Source of the DNA: Paludibacteraceae bacterium
GTDB taxonomy: Bacteria > Bacteroidota > Bacteroidia > Bacteroidales > Paludibacteraceae
Direction of reading: 5' to 3'
DNA length: 64,000 nt
Assembly: GCA_024399955.1 (NCBI GenBank)
Contig: JAKSNH010000003.1
Coordinates: 62,001 to 126,000, forward strand
The translations under genes and the position numbers were made by a program. Each line of letters begins with the position of its first letter. The stretch's first letter is position 1. This document shows positions 8,258-17,704 of this stretch, one piece after another. The notes beneath the pieces are model-generated. The model searched no databases. It was given only the letters and a program-made list of their open reading frames with translations, and was not told where the DNA came from.

Positions 8258-10974
8258 AAGTACGGATTAGCGGGGGTCAAAATAAGCGGAAGATTAGACG
8301 ATATGATGGGGAAAATAGTGGCTTCCGTTTGTTGGAAAAGCTGCTTAAGGGATTCGTTATTTTGCATCATATCAATATACCATTGTGCCTCATCAATAGA
8401 TTCCAAACCTTCTATCTGCAGAGCCGATTGCTCAGGTGAGAAAATAGTTATCTTCTGCAGGTCAAAGTCCTTAATTAGGAACTGCGAGAAATTGAACAAT
8501 GCCACTTGGTATAGCAATTCGTTCAGGTTCTCTTCATTCGCTGCAATCACAATATAAACCAAACTGGGCTCACGTGTCTCCATAGACCATTGTTGGGTAG
8601 TCGGTTGCTCCTCTACAGGTGGCACTACCTGCTCGCGTTGCTCTTGCAACGACGATATTGTGCCGCCTTTTTGACTCTCTCTACCTTGACCCATAAGAGC
8701 TAACATATCCTTGGCCATGGCAGATAACTCATGCTCCGGATAACGAGTTACCATCTCATTCAATGCTTGTTGGAAAGCCTGCTGACCATCCTTCTTGGCC
8801 GTGGCAACGGCATTCAGGAAGAGCATGCGAGGCATAATCGGAGAGAGGGGATAAGACGAGGTCGCGTATTGACAGTTGGTCTGAACTTGTGCATAGCGGG
8901 CATTACGATACGCATTATAGGTGTCCTCATACAACGAGTCTTGTTCCGTTGCCATTCGTTGCAACTTAGCAAAATAATTGGGATCGGACACTATCTGAGC
9001 CTGCGTTGAATGGGGGAATTGCTGCAAAATCAATTGCCGGAAGTTCTTAGCTCGTTCCTCATTATTGGTGCGCAAGGCATCCAGGTATTGGTCATATAGC
9101 ACATCCAACATTCGTGATTCATTGGGAAAACGCTTCTGATAATCGGCGAGTGTTTGGTCGCTCATTTGTCTATCCTCCACGCGGTCACGATAGAGATAAA
9201 TAAGGTTATACAGTGCGTCTGCTATGAGGGAATCGCTTTGCGCATAGTCCTGCGGTGTACGCGGAATCTGTTGCAAGTAATACTCAGGATTATGTATGTC
9301 GGTGGACGGAGTGACCGACGCTGTGGATAGCGAGTCCGAAGCCATCTTGGTGGAGTCCGCACCACTTTCCATCTCCGGGTCATTATTCCAATCTGAAGTG
9401 GTGACAACCGATTTACTCAGTCGTCTCCAGTTATCCTCTAAGGCACGTTGACCCCACTTGCGCATAAACTCCTGCTTACCGGATTTCATCAGTTGAGGGT
9501 TATAGAAGTACCAATTGGCATCTTCGCCTATGCGGTTACCTAACATACGAGAGGTATTCACACTCTGCAACCCTCCACCTTCGGCCTCTAACTCTGCCTC
9601 TCGCGCACTCTCTGCTGCACGAATAGAATCTTGTTTCTCGGCTTCTATCAACTCGGCTATGATGCGCTCAACTATCTGACGCTGCTCTTCCTCCGTGAGC
9701 GTGCCTAAGTATTGTAAGGAATCTTGTAATTGAACCGTTTGTATATCCACTACCACTTCGTCTAATACTTCGCTACGATGTAAAACGCGGTCATAGTCTT
9801 GATGCGAAGAGGCAATGATGGCTGTTGCCTGTTTATAGCAAGGTAAAGCATGCGGATAGTCGTGGCGATCGTAGTACAGGTCGCCTGCCGTAATCAATAC
9901 CCCTGCTTTGGCATCACCTTCCTGCGTGGCTGCTTCAATACCCTTCTCGTAGTATGCCAAGGCTCGGGTGGTATCTCCGTTGGCGAGGTAGATATTGCCT
10001 ATTGTACCGTATAATTGATCCAATTGGTCGCGGTATTTATAAAGGCGAGCCATGCGATTAAGCCGTTTGATTGTCCGTAAGGTATCTCCGTTCAATTCGG
10101 CATACAGCAACCGTGCATTAAACTCCATCTGCACATCCTTAGGATGCATCTTATACACACGCTTAAAGGCTGCTTGAGCAAGGCTCTTTTGGTTCGTTTC
10201 GCGGTATAATTGTCCTAAAACGAACTCAAATCGAGGCAAGTACTGCTTCCGCTTCTCGTCTTTCTTGGCTACGCGCACAAAAGGAATAGCTTCGGCATGG
10301 TGATCTCCTTTAAGCAAGATGTCGGCATTCACCGCAGAGAAGAAATTCTTGTGACGGCGATTCAGATTATCTACTTGTACTTTTTGCAATATATCTTCGG
10401 CCTCGTATATCCATCCCATCTCGCCGTATGCTCGGGCTACCCATAGTTGACATTGGGCCTGGATATCAGGATTGTTATCGTATAAACGCTCAATATAACG
10501 GAATGTACCTACCGACTCCAAAAACTCTCCCTTGTGGAACTCACTTTGCGCCAACATAAACCAAGCACGATACATCTGATTATTAAATTCCTTGCTCTTT
10601 AGCCAATTCTGATAGGCTGGTTTCTTGGCTTTTTTGGAATTCACTTTGGGACGCGCATGAATAGAATGCAGTTTGATACATTTGCGGCTTTTCTCAATCG
10701 ATTTATCAAAGGTGGATGCTGCTGACTCTGCCGCCTCATGATTGCTAACAGGATAGAGTGGCAAAATCGTGGCAAAATTGTCCGAATGAGCCTCATTAAG
10801 CGCATTCATGCCTTCGTCATAAGACAATCGTCCGTTGAAATAAACATTATGAACTGTTTTAAGTTGATGCCATGCGCGAGATGCCCCTGTGTTCTTTTGA
10901 GTAGAACAAGAGGTACAAAGAATGGTTGCTATAACCAATTCAATAGAGCAGGATATGTACGATAGGTGTTTCAA
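8254..10974 (-). CDS. sprE: SprE/PorW-like TPR lipoprotein (type IX secretion family)
   Basis: A 906-residue lipoprotein with lipobox-like LCTSC near residue 20 followed by STQKNT. The segment WHQLKTVHNVYFNGRLSYDEG resembles the conserved start of SprE/PorW, which in Bacteroidetes are tetratricopeptide lipoproteins needed for type IX secretion and gliding. TPR-like helical pairs run from about residue 130 to 390. A charged linker follows (EAEKQDSIRAAESAREAELEAE region), then more helical repeats and a C-terminal domain. Known homologues act in the periplasm with the PorLM motor. No other Por core gene is in the window apart from gldB and the barrel at 3679, so its pathway role here rests on homology. 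Confidence 0.75.
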   Translation of the reverse strand: MKHLSYISCSIELVIATILCTSCSTQKNTGASRAWHQLKTVHNVYFNGRLSYDEGMNALNEAHSDNFATILPLYPVSNHEAAESAASTFDKSIEKSRKCIKLHSIHARPKVNSKKAKKPAYQNWLKSKEFNNQMYRAWFMLAQSEFHKGEFLESVGTFRYIERLYDNNPDIQAQCQLWVARAYGEMGWIYEAEDILQKVQVDNLNRRHKNFFSAVNADILLKGDHHAEAIPFVRVAKKDEKRKQYLPRFEFVLGQLYRETNQKSLAQAAFKRVYKMHPKDVQMEFNARLLYAELNGDTLRTIKRLNRMARLYKYRDQLDQLYGTIGNIYLANGDTTRALAYYEKGIEAATQEGDAKAGVLITAGDLYYDRHDYPHALPCYKQATAIIASSHQDYDRVLHRSEVLDEVVVDIQTVQLQDSLQYLGTLTEEEQRQIVERIIAELIEAEKQDSIRAAESAREAELEAEGGGLQSVNTSRMLGNRIGEDANWYFYNPQLMKSGKQEFMRKWGQRALEDNWRRLSKSVVTTSDWNNDPEMESGADSTKMASDSLSTASVTPSTDIHNPEYYLQQIPRTPQDYAQSDSLIADALYNLIYLYRDRVEDRQMSDQTLADYQKRFPNESRMLDVLYDQYLDALRTNNEERAKNFRQLILQQFPHSTQAQIVSDPNYFAKLQRMATEQDSLYEDTYNAYRNARYAQVQTNCQYATSSYPLSPIMPRMLFLNAVATAKKDGQQAFQQALNEMVTRYPEHELSAMAKDMLALMGQGRESQKGGTISSLQEQREQVVPPVEEQPTTQQWSMETREPSLVYIVIAANEENLNELLYQVALFNFSQFLIKDFDLQKITIFSPEQSALQIEGLESIDEAQWYIDMMQNNESLKQLFQQTEATIFPIISSNLPLILTPANPYL

Positions 10975-10981
10975 AATGCAA

Positions 10982-11665
10982 TTATTTTAGTCCTTTAACA
11001 TGGGTTGGAGCCGGAATGAATTCCTTAAGATAGAAAGGTGTATAGTAGGCCATTTCGATAGTTTGAATAGGCTGTGCCTGTTCGGCCAGTACTCCCATAT
11101 AGGCGGCATTAGGAATAATGTCCGGCAAGAAATGAATATGCGGCAGCGTGAGCACCGTCTGGCATTTGGCTGCCCCGTCTCCGAAGTAATAAATGGGTCG
11201 ATTGATAGGTAACCATTGACCGTCTTCTACCACTTGCGCCATGACCGACGATGTCCGTTGTAACTGTGCGTTGTATAGCGCCGTATAAACCTCCATTCGA
11301 CGGGCATCTATCATGGGCAGCAGAACAGCATCTTTGGGTAACGTGTGTGTCGCAATTGCTTGCTGGCAGAGGATATCCAAGGTTGGTATGGGAATAAGTG
11401 GTACGTCCCAACCATAGCATAACCCTTTGGCGGTACTCAAACCGATGCGCAATCCGGTATAACTGCCGGGACCTTCGCTCACTGCCACCGCATCCGCTTT
11501 CCAACCTTGTTCCTGTCCTTCCTTGATAAGTTCATCAATAAAAGTAGGCAATAGCGAAGCATGATTGCCACCCTCCGTGCTGATGCGCGAAGCCTCCGCT
11601 TGGCCATTGATGCACCATGCTGCGGAACAGACGGATGTACTGGTTTCTATTGCTAATATGGTCAT
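10982..11665 (-). CDS. tsaB: tRNA threonylcarbamoyladenosine biosynthesis protein TsaB
   Basis: Partner of TsaD in forming t6A at position 37 of ANN-reading tRNAs. The 227-residue protein has the ASKHA-type N terminus (ILAIETSTSVCSAAW) and the signature GPGSYTGLRIGLSTAKGLCYG near residues 66-86. The zinc-binding histidines of TsaD are absent, so this is TsaB rather than TsaD. It starts where the upstream isomerase-like gene ends (1-base overlap) and lies 7 bases upstream of sprE. TsaE, the ATPase of the same pathway, is encoded at 46194-46649. Confidence 0.96.
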   Translation of the reverse strand: MTILAIETSTSVCSAAWCINGQAEASRISTEGGNHASLLPTFIDELIKEGQEQGWKADAVAVSEGPGSYTGLRIGLSTAKGLCYGWDVPLIPIPTLDILCQQAIATHTLPKDAVLLPMIDARRMEVYTALYNAQLQRTSSVMAQVVEDGQWLPINRPIYYFGDGAAKCQTVLTLPHIHFLPDIIPNAAYMGVLAEQAQPIQTIEMAYYTPFYLKEFIPAPTHVKGLK

Positions 11666-12640
11666 TATAATGCAAATTTATCCTCATGATGTCCCGGAAT
11701 AAGGACATGATGGTTGGCGATAGGATTGGTCTGGAAATAATGACTCACCTTATCGTCTATCTCAAGCCAAACTTGTGTGCGGCATAAGTTGGGCTCGTAT
11801 TGATTACTAACCAATTGAACATTGGCTGCAAACAACCGTTTGAGGTCTCCACTCAGTTTAACTAAAGTGTAGTCTCCTTCCGGCAGTTCGCCATGAATAG
11901 CTACGCCAATGCCTGACTCGAAGTGGGTGGTGAGTGAATGACTGGTCGTCATACTTAATGGTAGCGTGCAATGAGCAAATAGCATGCGGCCGTCCTCTAT
12001 GCGAGCAGGATTGCATTGGAATCCCGGACAGCCCGTCAGTCGCTGACAGAGCATCATCGTCAGCAGGGTAGGTATATCTCCTTCGCAAGCCGCAGGTATG
12101 CCTTCGTCATTCAGTCGGCTCAATGCAATGCACCCGGTGTTCTTAACCGTGGATAATAGGTCAAAGCACCGCAATGTAACGCCACTTAACTCATACTCGG
12201 CTATCAGTTCTTTGAGTCGGTCGTAAATGGCATTAGCCCCATCTATGCCGGGGTCCACTTCACCTAAACTGGTTACGCGCTCTATAGGTATATCCACCAA
12301 TTGAATACCTAAATTCGTTTCAACGTTGTGATAATCTACATGACTGGCAATCAACCAATCACTCGGCATTCCGATAACTCCTAATCTCTCCATGACCATT
12401 ATTAATATTGATCCAACTTAGAATTTCGCAGCAGGCAGCTAGAGAGTTACTCTGTTGTCCGGCAATTAAGTAAATAGGTTCATCCAAGGTGATGGCACCT
12501 TCATGAACTTTTTGCAAGAAGAGTTGTTCTGAACCACCTGTCATAACGGCTACAACTTGGTGGTCTTTCACCCATTCTTCATCCAGTTGAGGCAGTTGAA
12601 TTGGCTCTTGATGCAACGATGATGCTAAAATGTGTAACAT
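11665..12640 (-). pseudogene. Frameshifted FucI/AraA-like sugar isomerase-family gene
   Basis: Two overlapping minus-strand frames make up one protein. The N-terminal part (12640 to about 12390) contains VMTGGSEQLFL and GQQSNSLAACCEIL, like the N-terminal domain of fucose-isomerase-like proteins. The C-terminal part (about 12400 to 11665) continues at RLGVIGMPSDWLIAS and runs to the end of the family domain. Joining them needs one +1 shift near 12383-12395, between GHGE and RLGV, giving about 325 residues. This may be a true inactivating frameshift or a sequencing/assembly error; no slippery heptamer or stimulatory hairpin was recognised. A clear promoter lies upstream. The family name is from motif similarity and the substrate is unknown. 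Confidence 0.65.
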
Positions 12641-12672
12641 AATTAAATTCTTTTCGGCTTACATTTTGGCTG

Positions 12673-12704
12673 CAAAGGTACAAAATTTTTTGCACGTATG
12701 CAAA
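12673..12704 (-). promoter_or_regulatory. Promoter for the isomerase-like/tsaB/sprE/priA genes
   Basis: On the minus strand TTTG (12704-12701) and TACCTTTG (12680-12673) are separated by 20 bases, a full Bacteroidetes consensus match, 33 bases before the start codon at 12640. Confidence 0.75.
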
Positions 12705-12790
12705 TAAAATTTGCAATTTCTACTCCAAGTCGCCATTTTTACTGCGTACTGATTTTTGTTAAACGCTCCACACTAAACGTTAGGTGCTTT

Positions 12791-12926
12791 TTGGGGTAGG
12801 TAGGGTAAGTAGGGCAGGTAAAATTGGTAAACCTTTATAAATATATACTGCCTGCTCACGCGTGAGGGGTGTATAAATATTATACTTTATGGAAAATACC
12901 TGCCCTACTTACCCTACCTACCCCAA
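12791..12926. repeat. Inverted-repeat element A (30-bp perfect arms)
   Basis: The left arm 12791-12820 and right arm 12897-12926 are perfect 30-base reverse complements. Each arm is built of three imperfect 9-base units (GGGTAGGTA, GGGTAAGTA, GGGCAGGTA on the left). The 76-base loop is AT-rich except for a perfect 12-base palindrome CTCACGCGTGAG at 12855-12866. The design resembles elements B and C at 18.8-19.2 kb: tandem-unit arms around an AT-rich loop with a short GC-rich centre. Confidence 0.85.
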
Positions 12927-12951
12927 ATATTTTATTAAAAATCCACTTTTA

Positions 12952-12983
12952 TTTGCAAATCTCAAATTTTCTTTGTAATTTTG
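12952..12983 (+). promoter_or_regulatory. Promoter of the McrBC operon
   Basis: TTTG at 12952-12955 and TAATTTTG at 12976-12983, separated by 20 bases, 28 bases before the McrB-like start codon. No comparable promoter is seen within the following four genes. Confidence 0.75.
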
Positions 12984-13011
12984 CAAGCAGAAAATAATAT
13001 AAGATTTTTAA

Positions 13012-15762
13012 ATGCGATATATGGATACAGACATTTACCAATTATATTATTCCAAAGCAGTAAATCTTGTTCAATACTTTAAGAAGAGGCATAAAGAATT
13101 GCCATTTCTTGGATTTGAAGAGAACTATAAATGGGATGTATTGCAAAAATGTAAAGGAAAATCAAATTTGGAAATTGCTCAAATATTGAGTAAGTCACCA
13201 TGTAACTTCCTTTATATGCGCTGTATGATAACGATGGCAGATCTTATAAAGACTCAGGCAGAAGCATTGGATGTTGCCATTGAATGTTTGCGCGATGAGA
13301 AAGAACAATTTGCTGCCCGTTTTCTTAATTTCAAACAGCGCATGGATGCCATTTGTTTACAAGGGCAATCTCATCCTAGTGACGAACGTACAGCAGCTGC
13401 TATTCTTACATGTATCAATCCGCAACAGTATACCTTTTTTATGCATGATAAGGTATATGTGCCATATCGAAAATATCTTGAGGCACCTTTGGCAAAAACT
13501 GAAAATAGATATGAGCATTTCCTTCGTCTATTAAGACCTTTGGTAGATGTTGTTTCTCAAGATACAGAAATTCAACAAATTTTCCAGACCTTATCTAGAG
13601 ATAATGAATCGTCCAATCTACTTACCGCTCAAACCATTCTATGGTGTATGCAAAATGATTGGGATAAAATAAATAAAACTCCTATGTTTACTTGGATTCC
13701 TTTTTATGAAGAAGTAGCGACCAAGTTGCTACAGTACAAAGACAACCGTAAGGGCCTATTAGATTGGGCATATAAAGAGTTGCAAGGTTACACGAATGCA
13801 TTGCATGATGGGAATAAGCAATTCTCAGATATAGATCCATTTACAATTCTTGGGCTATTCAATCGTTCTCAATCGCGAAATAGTCGTGAGACAGTTATAT
13901 CCCGTTTTAAGGACTTTTTTATGGTAAGTGCTGAACTACCTAAGGACTATGATGGTATTCCAGTGCTGAATGCCCAAAATTCCAACTTTATCGCCAATAC
14001 TGGAGATCCAAAGTACAAGAGTGGTTGTGAGGATGCTATATGGAACTTATTGGATGCTGTGGTGAATAGTAAGCCGGATATTGAAAAATGGTTTAATATT
14101 GTCAGCGAGTTGCCATACGTTAGATTCAAAATGTCTATGGCTTTGTTTTGGGTGCGTCCCTATGATTACTTAGCTTTGGATAAGAATAATCGCAACAGAC
14201 TTGCAGAATTGGGTATTGTGGTAGGCAATAAGATGCCACATTATAAAGAGTATTGTGCCATACTTGATCAATTAAGAAGTTTAATGAGAAGTGGTAAGGT
14301 GAAAGAACAAGATTTTCCATCTTTCTCTAATAGTGCATGGGACTCTATAGAAGAAGATGATTTTGATCCATATGGAAGAATAATGCAGGTGTGGAAACAA
14401 AAGAAAAACATCATTTTACAAGGAGCACCAGGAACAGGTAAAACTTATGCTGTTCCTGAATGTGTGGTTCGCTTATGCAATGGCCTTGATGAAGGTGTTT
14501 ATGACCGCGATTCCATCATGGAGGAGTATAAACAATTAGTAAAAGACCATCGTGTTGCATTTACTACTTTCCACCAGTCGATGGATTATGAGAGTTTTAT
14601 AGAGGGAATAAAAGCCAATGTTAATGAAGAAGATACATCTGTGGTCACTTACAATGTGGAACCAGGTATATTTAAAACGCTTTGTGAGGATGCAAGAAAT
14701 GCCAGTTTGATGAATGCGAATAAATTAGGACTCAATGATAACCCATCAATATGGAAAGTGTCATTGCAGGGAACTGGCGACAACCCTACTCGCAAAGAAT
14801 GTTTGGCAAATAACCACATCCGCATAGGATGGGATGTATATGGTGAGGTTATATCGGAAGATACAGACTTTACTGCTAAAGGGAAAAGTGTGCTTGATGC
14901 TTTCTATAATAAAATGCAGATAGGTGATATTGTCCTATCATGTTATAGTTCTAGAACGATTGATGCCATTGGCGTAGTAACAAGTGAAGCATATTTTGAT
15001 TCTAAGTTTGAAGAATATAAGCGTGTCCGCGATGTGAAATGGTTGGTGAAATTTGATAAATCCCATACCGTCAATATTCAAAAGATGAATGGTGGCAAAG
15101 TGATGACATTAGGAACTGTTTATCGACTAAACGCCATCAGTTTGGAAGAAGTTATGAGTATCCTTACTGATAATAAGGTGAAAATTTCGTCTAGAAGGGA
15201 GCCAGAGGAAATCCCATATGTATTGGTTATAGATGAAATCAATCGAGGGAACGTGTCTAAGATATTCGGAGAACTCATAACATTGTTGGAAGCAGACAAA
15301 CGCAGTGGCGAGGAGAACGAGATTTCTGTGAAACTTCCTTATAGTACAACTCCATTTTCTGTGCCATCAAATGTGTATATTATTGGCACAATGAACACTG
15401 CCGATAGAAGTGTTGGGTACATTGACTATGCTATTCGTCGTCGGTTCGCTTTTGAGACTGTTAAAGCAAATTCTAATGGTCAGATAGCAACACATTATAG
15501 CGAGATTGCAAATGAAGAATTGGGCGTAACAGCACAAGAGTTATTTGACGCAATACAGCAATTCGTTGAGGAACATATTTCTCCAGACTTCGATGCTGAA
15601 GACTTAATGATAGGCCATAGTTATTTCATGGCAGAAGACGAAACAGCACTTGAACTGAAGATAGAATATGAAATACGTCCACTACTTATCGAATATATGC
15701 GTGATGGTATACTGCTAAATGTAACCAAACAAATGATTGATGAATTGTTAAACATTGAATAA
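13012..15762 (+). CDS. mcrB: McrB-like GTPase/ATPase of a type IV restriction system with internal EVE-like domain
   Basis: AAA+ motor subunit predicted to translocate on modified DNA together with McrC. Of 916 residues, about 1-460 are an N-terminal region seen in McrB-like proteins (WIPFYEEVATKLL, DIDPFTILGLF and DGIPVLNAQNS segments). The AAA core has GAPGTGKT at 471-478, DEINR at 741-745 and the McrB sensor GTMNTADRS near 792. Between Walker A and B, residues about 578-708 form an inserted domain (IWKVSLQGTG, HIRIGWD, GDIVLSC, DAIGVV) that looks like an EVE/PUA-like module; such folds read modified bases. The start at 13012 could instead be the ATG at 13021. It overlaps the McrC start by 8 bases. 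Confidence 0.88.
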   Translation: MRYMDTDIYQLYYSKAVNLVQYFKKRHKELPFLGFEENYKWDVLQKCKGKSNLEIAQILSKSPCNFLYMRCMITMADLIKTQAEALDVAIECLRDEKEQFAARFLNFKQRMDAICLQGQSHPSDERTAAAILTCINPQQYTFFMHDKVYVPYRKYLEAPLAKTENRYEHFLRLLRPLVDVVSQDTEIQQIFQTLSRDNESSNLLTAQTILWCMQNDWDKINKTPMFTWIPFYEEVATKLLQYKDNRKGLLDWAYKELQGYTNALHDGNKQFSDIDPFTILGLFNRSQSRNSRETVISRFKDFFMVSAELPKDYDGIPVLNAQNSNFIANTGDPKYKSGCEDAIWNLLDAVVNSKPDIEKWFNIVSELPYVRFKMSMALFWVRPYDYLALDKNNRNRLAELGIVVGNKMPHYKEYCAILDQLRSLMRSGKVKEQDFPSFSNSAWDSIEEDDFDPYGRIMQVWKQKKNIILQGAPGTGKTYAVPECVVRLCNGLDEGVYDRDSIMEEYKQLVKDHRVAFTTFHQSMDYESFIEGIKANVNEEDTSVVTYNVEPGIFKTLCEDARNASLMNANKLGLNDNPSIWKVSLQGTGDNPTRKECLANNHIRIGWDVYGEVISEDTDFTAKGKSVLDAFYNKMQIGDIVLSCYSSRTIDAIGVVTSEAYFDSKFEEYKRVRDVKWLVKFDKSHTVNIQKMNGGKVMTLGTVYRLNAISLEEVMSILTDNKVKISSRREPEEIPYVLVIDEINRGNVSKIFGELITLLEADKRSGEENEISVKLPYSTTPFSVPSNVYIIGTMNTADRSVGYIDYAIRRRFAFETVKANSNGQIATHYSEIANEELGVTAQELFDAIQQFVEEHISPDFDAEDLMIGHSYFMAEDETALELKIEYEIRPLLIEYMRDGILLNVTKQMIDELLNIE

Positions 15763-17020
15763 TTATTCTATCATATTACATGAGCATCAACCTAAGGAGT
15801 TAAATGATGAGCAACGTTTGCTCATATCAACCTTAATTGATACGAACGAGTACCGCCCCGACACGGAGCAGTATCTCGGAATTGATTGGGATCAAACCGA
15901 TAGACGGCGCAAAACTATACGGGCGAGTTATTATGTAGGCACTTGTTGGCTCAATAGCGAGATTGCCTTGGAAATTGTTCCAAAGATTCAACATCTCGAT
16001 TATATGCAAATGTTTATGTGTTGCCTTGATAGTAATAATGTTGAGATTCAGAACGCATTCTCAAATGTTTATGGAATTGATTTTGATGCTCCTTTGATAG
16101 ATGTTCAGTCGCAGGACATACAACTCACGCCTATTTTGATGGTACACTTCCTAAAATTGCTGGAACATCTTGTAAGAAGAGGGCTTAAAAGCAATTTCGT
16201 ACAACGAGAGGAAACGATGTGTGGTAAGACGCGAGGAAAGATAATGCTTGCTCAAACAATTCGCCGGCAGCTAGCAACTGGAAGAAGAGATATAAACATT
16301 TGCCAATACCAAGAATATAACTCGGATTGTATAGAAAATCGTATTCTCAAAAAGGCGTTAGTTTATACTTTTGAATATCTAAAGATACATCCAGTATCGG
16401 CGAATCGAAACCTACTACAAATTGTTCACCATTGTTTACCTCTATTTTCTTCTGTTAGCGACCAAATAACAACACACGATATTCAACATTTTCGTATCAA
16501 TCCGTTGTTTAAAGAATATGCCGAGACACTCAAAATCGCAAAATATTTATTACGCCGGTTTGATTATAGTATAGATAATGCCACGGATGCACAATTTGAC
16601 CATAAAACACCTCCATTTTGGATTAATATGCCTATTTTATTTGAATTGTATGTATTAAGCAAGTTAAGACAGTTATATTCGGATATTCGCTATCAATGGT
16701 CAGTTAGTTATAATCGGTTGGATTATTGCCGTCTTAGTGAACGTTTGATAATTGATGCTAAATATAAACCGCAATGGGATAATAGTGCTATTGTGATGGA
16801 AAACGTTCGTCAACTCTCTGGATATGCCCGACTAAGTAAACTCCGTTATATGTTGGGTGTAGATGATAAAAACGAATTACCTTGTTTGATACTATACCCA
16901 TCGCGAGATGGAATAGATCAGTTTACAGCATCTACTATTCTCCGCGAAGCCAAGACTGAACCTTTGCGAGTTGTTGAGGAGTTTTATAAATTGCCCATTC
17001 GATTGCCCATTATACAATAG
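15755..17020 (+). CDS. mcrC: McrC-like nuclease subunit
   Basis: Nuclease partner of McrB. The 421-residue protein has an N-terminal beta-rich domain (YYVGTCWLNSEIALEIVPKI) that in the family contacts the McrB ring. A central TRGKIMLAQTIRRQ segment is followed by a C-terminal PD-(D/E)xK fold with the motif IDAKYK at about 333-338. The start is TTG at 15755, overlapping the end of mcrB by 8 bases, which implies translational coupling. A radical SAM gene follows 24 bases after the stop. DNA cleavage near modified cytosine is the known role of the family; the modification recognised here cannot be read from the sequence. Confidence 0.9.
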   Translation: MNNYSIILHEHQPKELNDEQRLLISTLIDTNEYRPDTEQYLGIDWDQTDRRRKTIRASYYVGTCWLNSEIALEIVPKIQHLDYMQMFMCCLDSNNVEIQNAFSNVYGIDFDAPLIDVQSQDIQLTPILMVHFLKLLEHLVRRGLKSNFVQREETMCGKTRGKIMLAQTIRRQLATGRRDINICQYQEYNSDCIENRILKKALVYTFEYLKIHPVSANRNLLQIVHHCLPLFSSVSDQITTHDIQHFRINPLFKEYAETLKIAKYLLRRFDYSIDNATDAQFDHKTPPFWINMPILFELYVLSKLRQLYSDIRYQWSVSYNRLDYCRLSERLIIDAKYKPQWDNSAIVMENVRQLSGYARLSKLRYMLGVDDKNELPCLILYPSRDGIDQFTASTILREAKTEPLRVVEEFYKLPIRLPIIQ

Positions 17021-17044
17021 GATGAATTCTAAAATATAAAGACC

Positions 17045-17704
17045 TTGATAGAAACAACCAAATATTATATCCCGCGATGGTGGAGTTGTGCACCGGTGTC
17101 GGCTATATCGCGATTCCGCATTAATGTGGACGGAAGTGGCGTGAATACTCTTGTTACGTTTTATGGCTGTCCATTAGACTGCAAGTATTGTCTTAACGCA
17201 AACATGAAGAAAGTGCCTGCTTCGGCAAAGATGATGAGCACAATGAACTTGTATGAGATAGTAAAAAAAGATAATATCTATTTTCGTGCAACAGGAGGTG
17301 GCATCACCTTTGGAGGTGGAGAACCATTACTGCAATATAAGTTTATTAAGGAATTCAAAGAGCATTTTGTACAAAACTGGAAAATCCGGGTGGAGACTTG
17401 TCTAAATGTGCCTAAGGAGTGTATGGTGGCGTTGTATGATGTAGTAGATGAATGGATAGTGGATGTTAAAACGATGCAGTGTTTTTCTTATTATGATTAT
17501 ACAGGCTCTAAAGATTTCAGAAATTTAGTGAATAACCTAAAGGCCTTAATAGCAGCAGTTGGTCCGGAAAAAATATTAGTCCGCGTGCCATTGATTGAGT
17601 TTTATAGCAATGAACAAGACCAAGAGTATTCGGTCGGCGTATTAAAGAAAATGGGGTTCACACGATTTGATTTATTCACATATAAAACAGTATATAATGA
17701 ATAA
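17045..17704 (+). CDS. Radical SAM protein, glycyl-radical-activase-like, in McrBC operon
   Basis: 219 residues. The cluster motif GCPLDCKYC places cysteines at 42, 46 and 49 (C-x3-C-x2-C), and GGGEP (about 89-93) is the SAM-binding motif. The overall length and the TFGGGEPLLQ signature resemble small activating enzymes such as PflA/YjjW, but no extra ferredoxin domain and no glycyl radical enzyme gene is present. Start: TTG at 17045, because an in-frame stop lies at 17030 and no ATG intervenes. It sits 24 bases after mcrC and overlaps the next gene by 8 bases, so it is part of the same operon. The substrate is unknown; the four-cysteine protein next to it is the obvious candidate partner. 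Confidence 0.8.
   Translation: MIETTKYYIPRWWSCAPVSAISRFRINVDGSGVNTLVTFYGCPLDCKYCLNANMKKVPASAKMMSTMNLYEIVKKDNIYFRATGGGITFGGGEPLLQYKFIKEFKEHFVQNWKIRVETCLNVPKECMVALYDVVDEWIVDVKTMQCFSYYDYTGSKDFRNLVNNLKALIAAVGPEKILVRVPLIEFYSNEQDQEYSVGVLKKMGFTRFDLFTYKTVYNE

Larger units (their letters stand above)
12641..13011. other. Intergenic region between divergent operons
   Basis: 371 bases without a gene. It holds two divergent promoters (12673-12704 minus, 12952-12983 plus) and, between them, a long inverted-repeat element at 12791-12926. No ORF of useful length was seen. Confidence 0.7.

Noticed and set aside
12370..12410. Programmed +1 frameshift in the isomerase-like gene
   Set aside because: No slippery sequence, rare-codon pause or stimulatory hairpin was recognised; a mutation or sequencing error is simpler.
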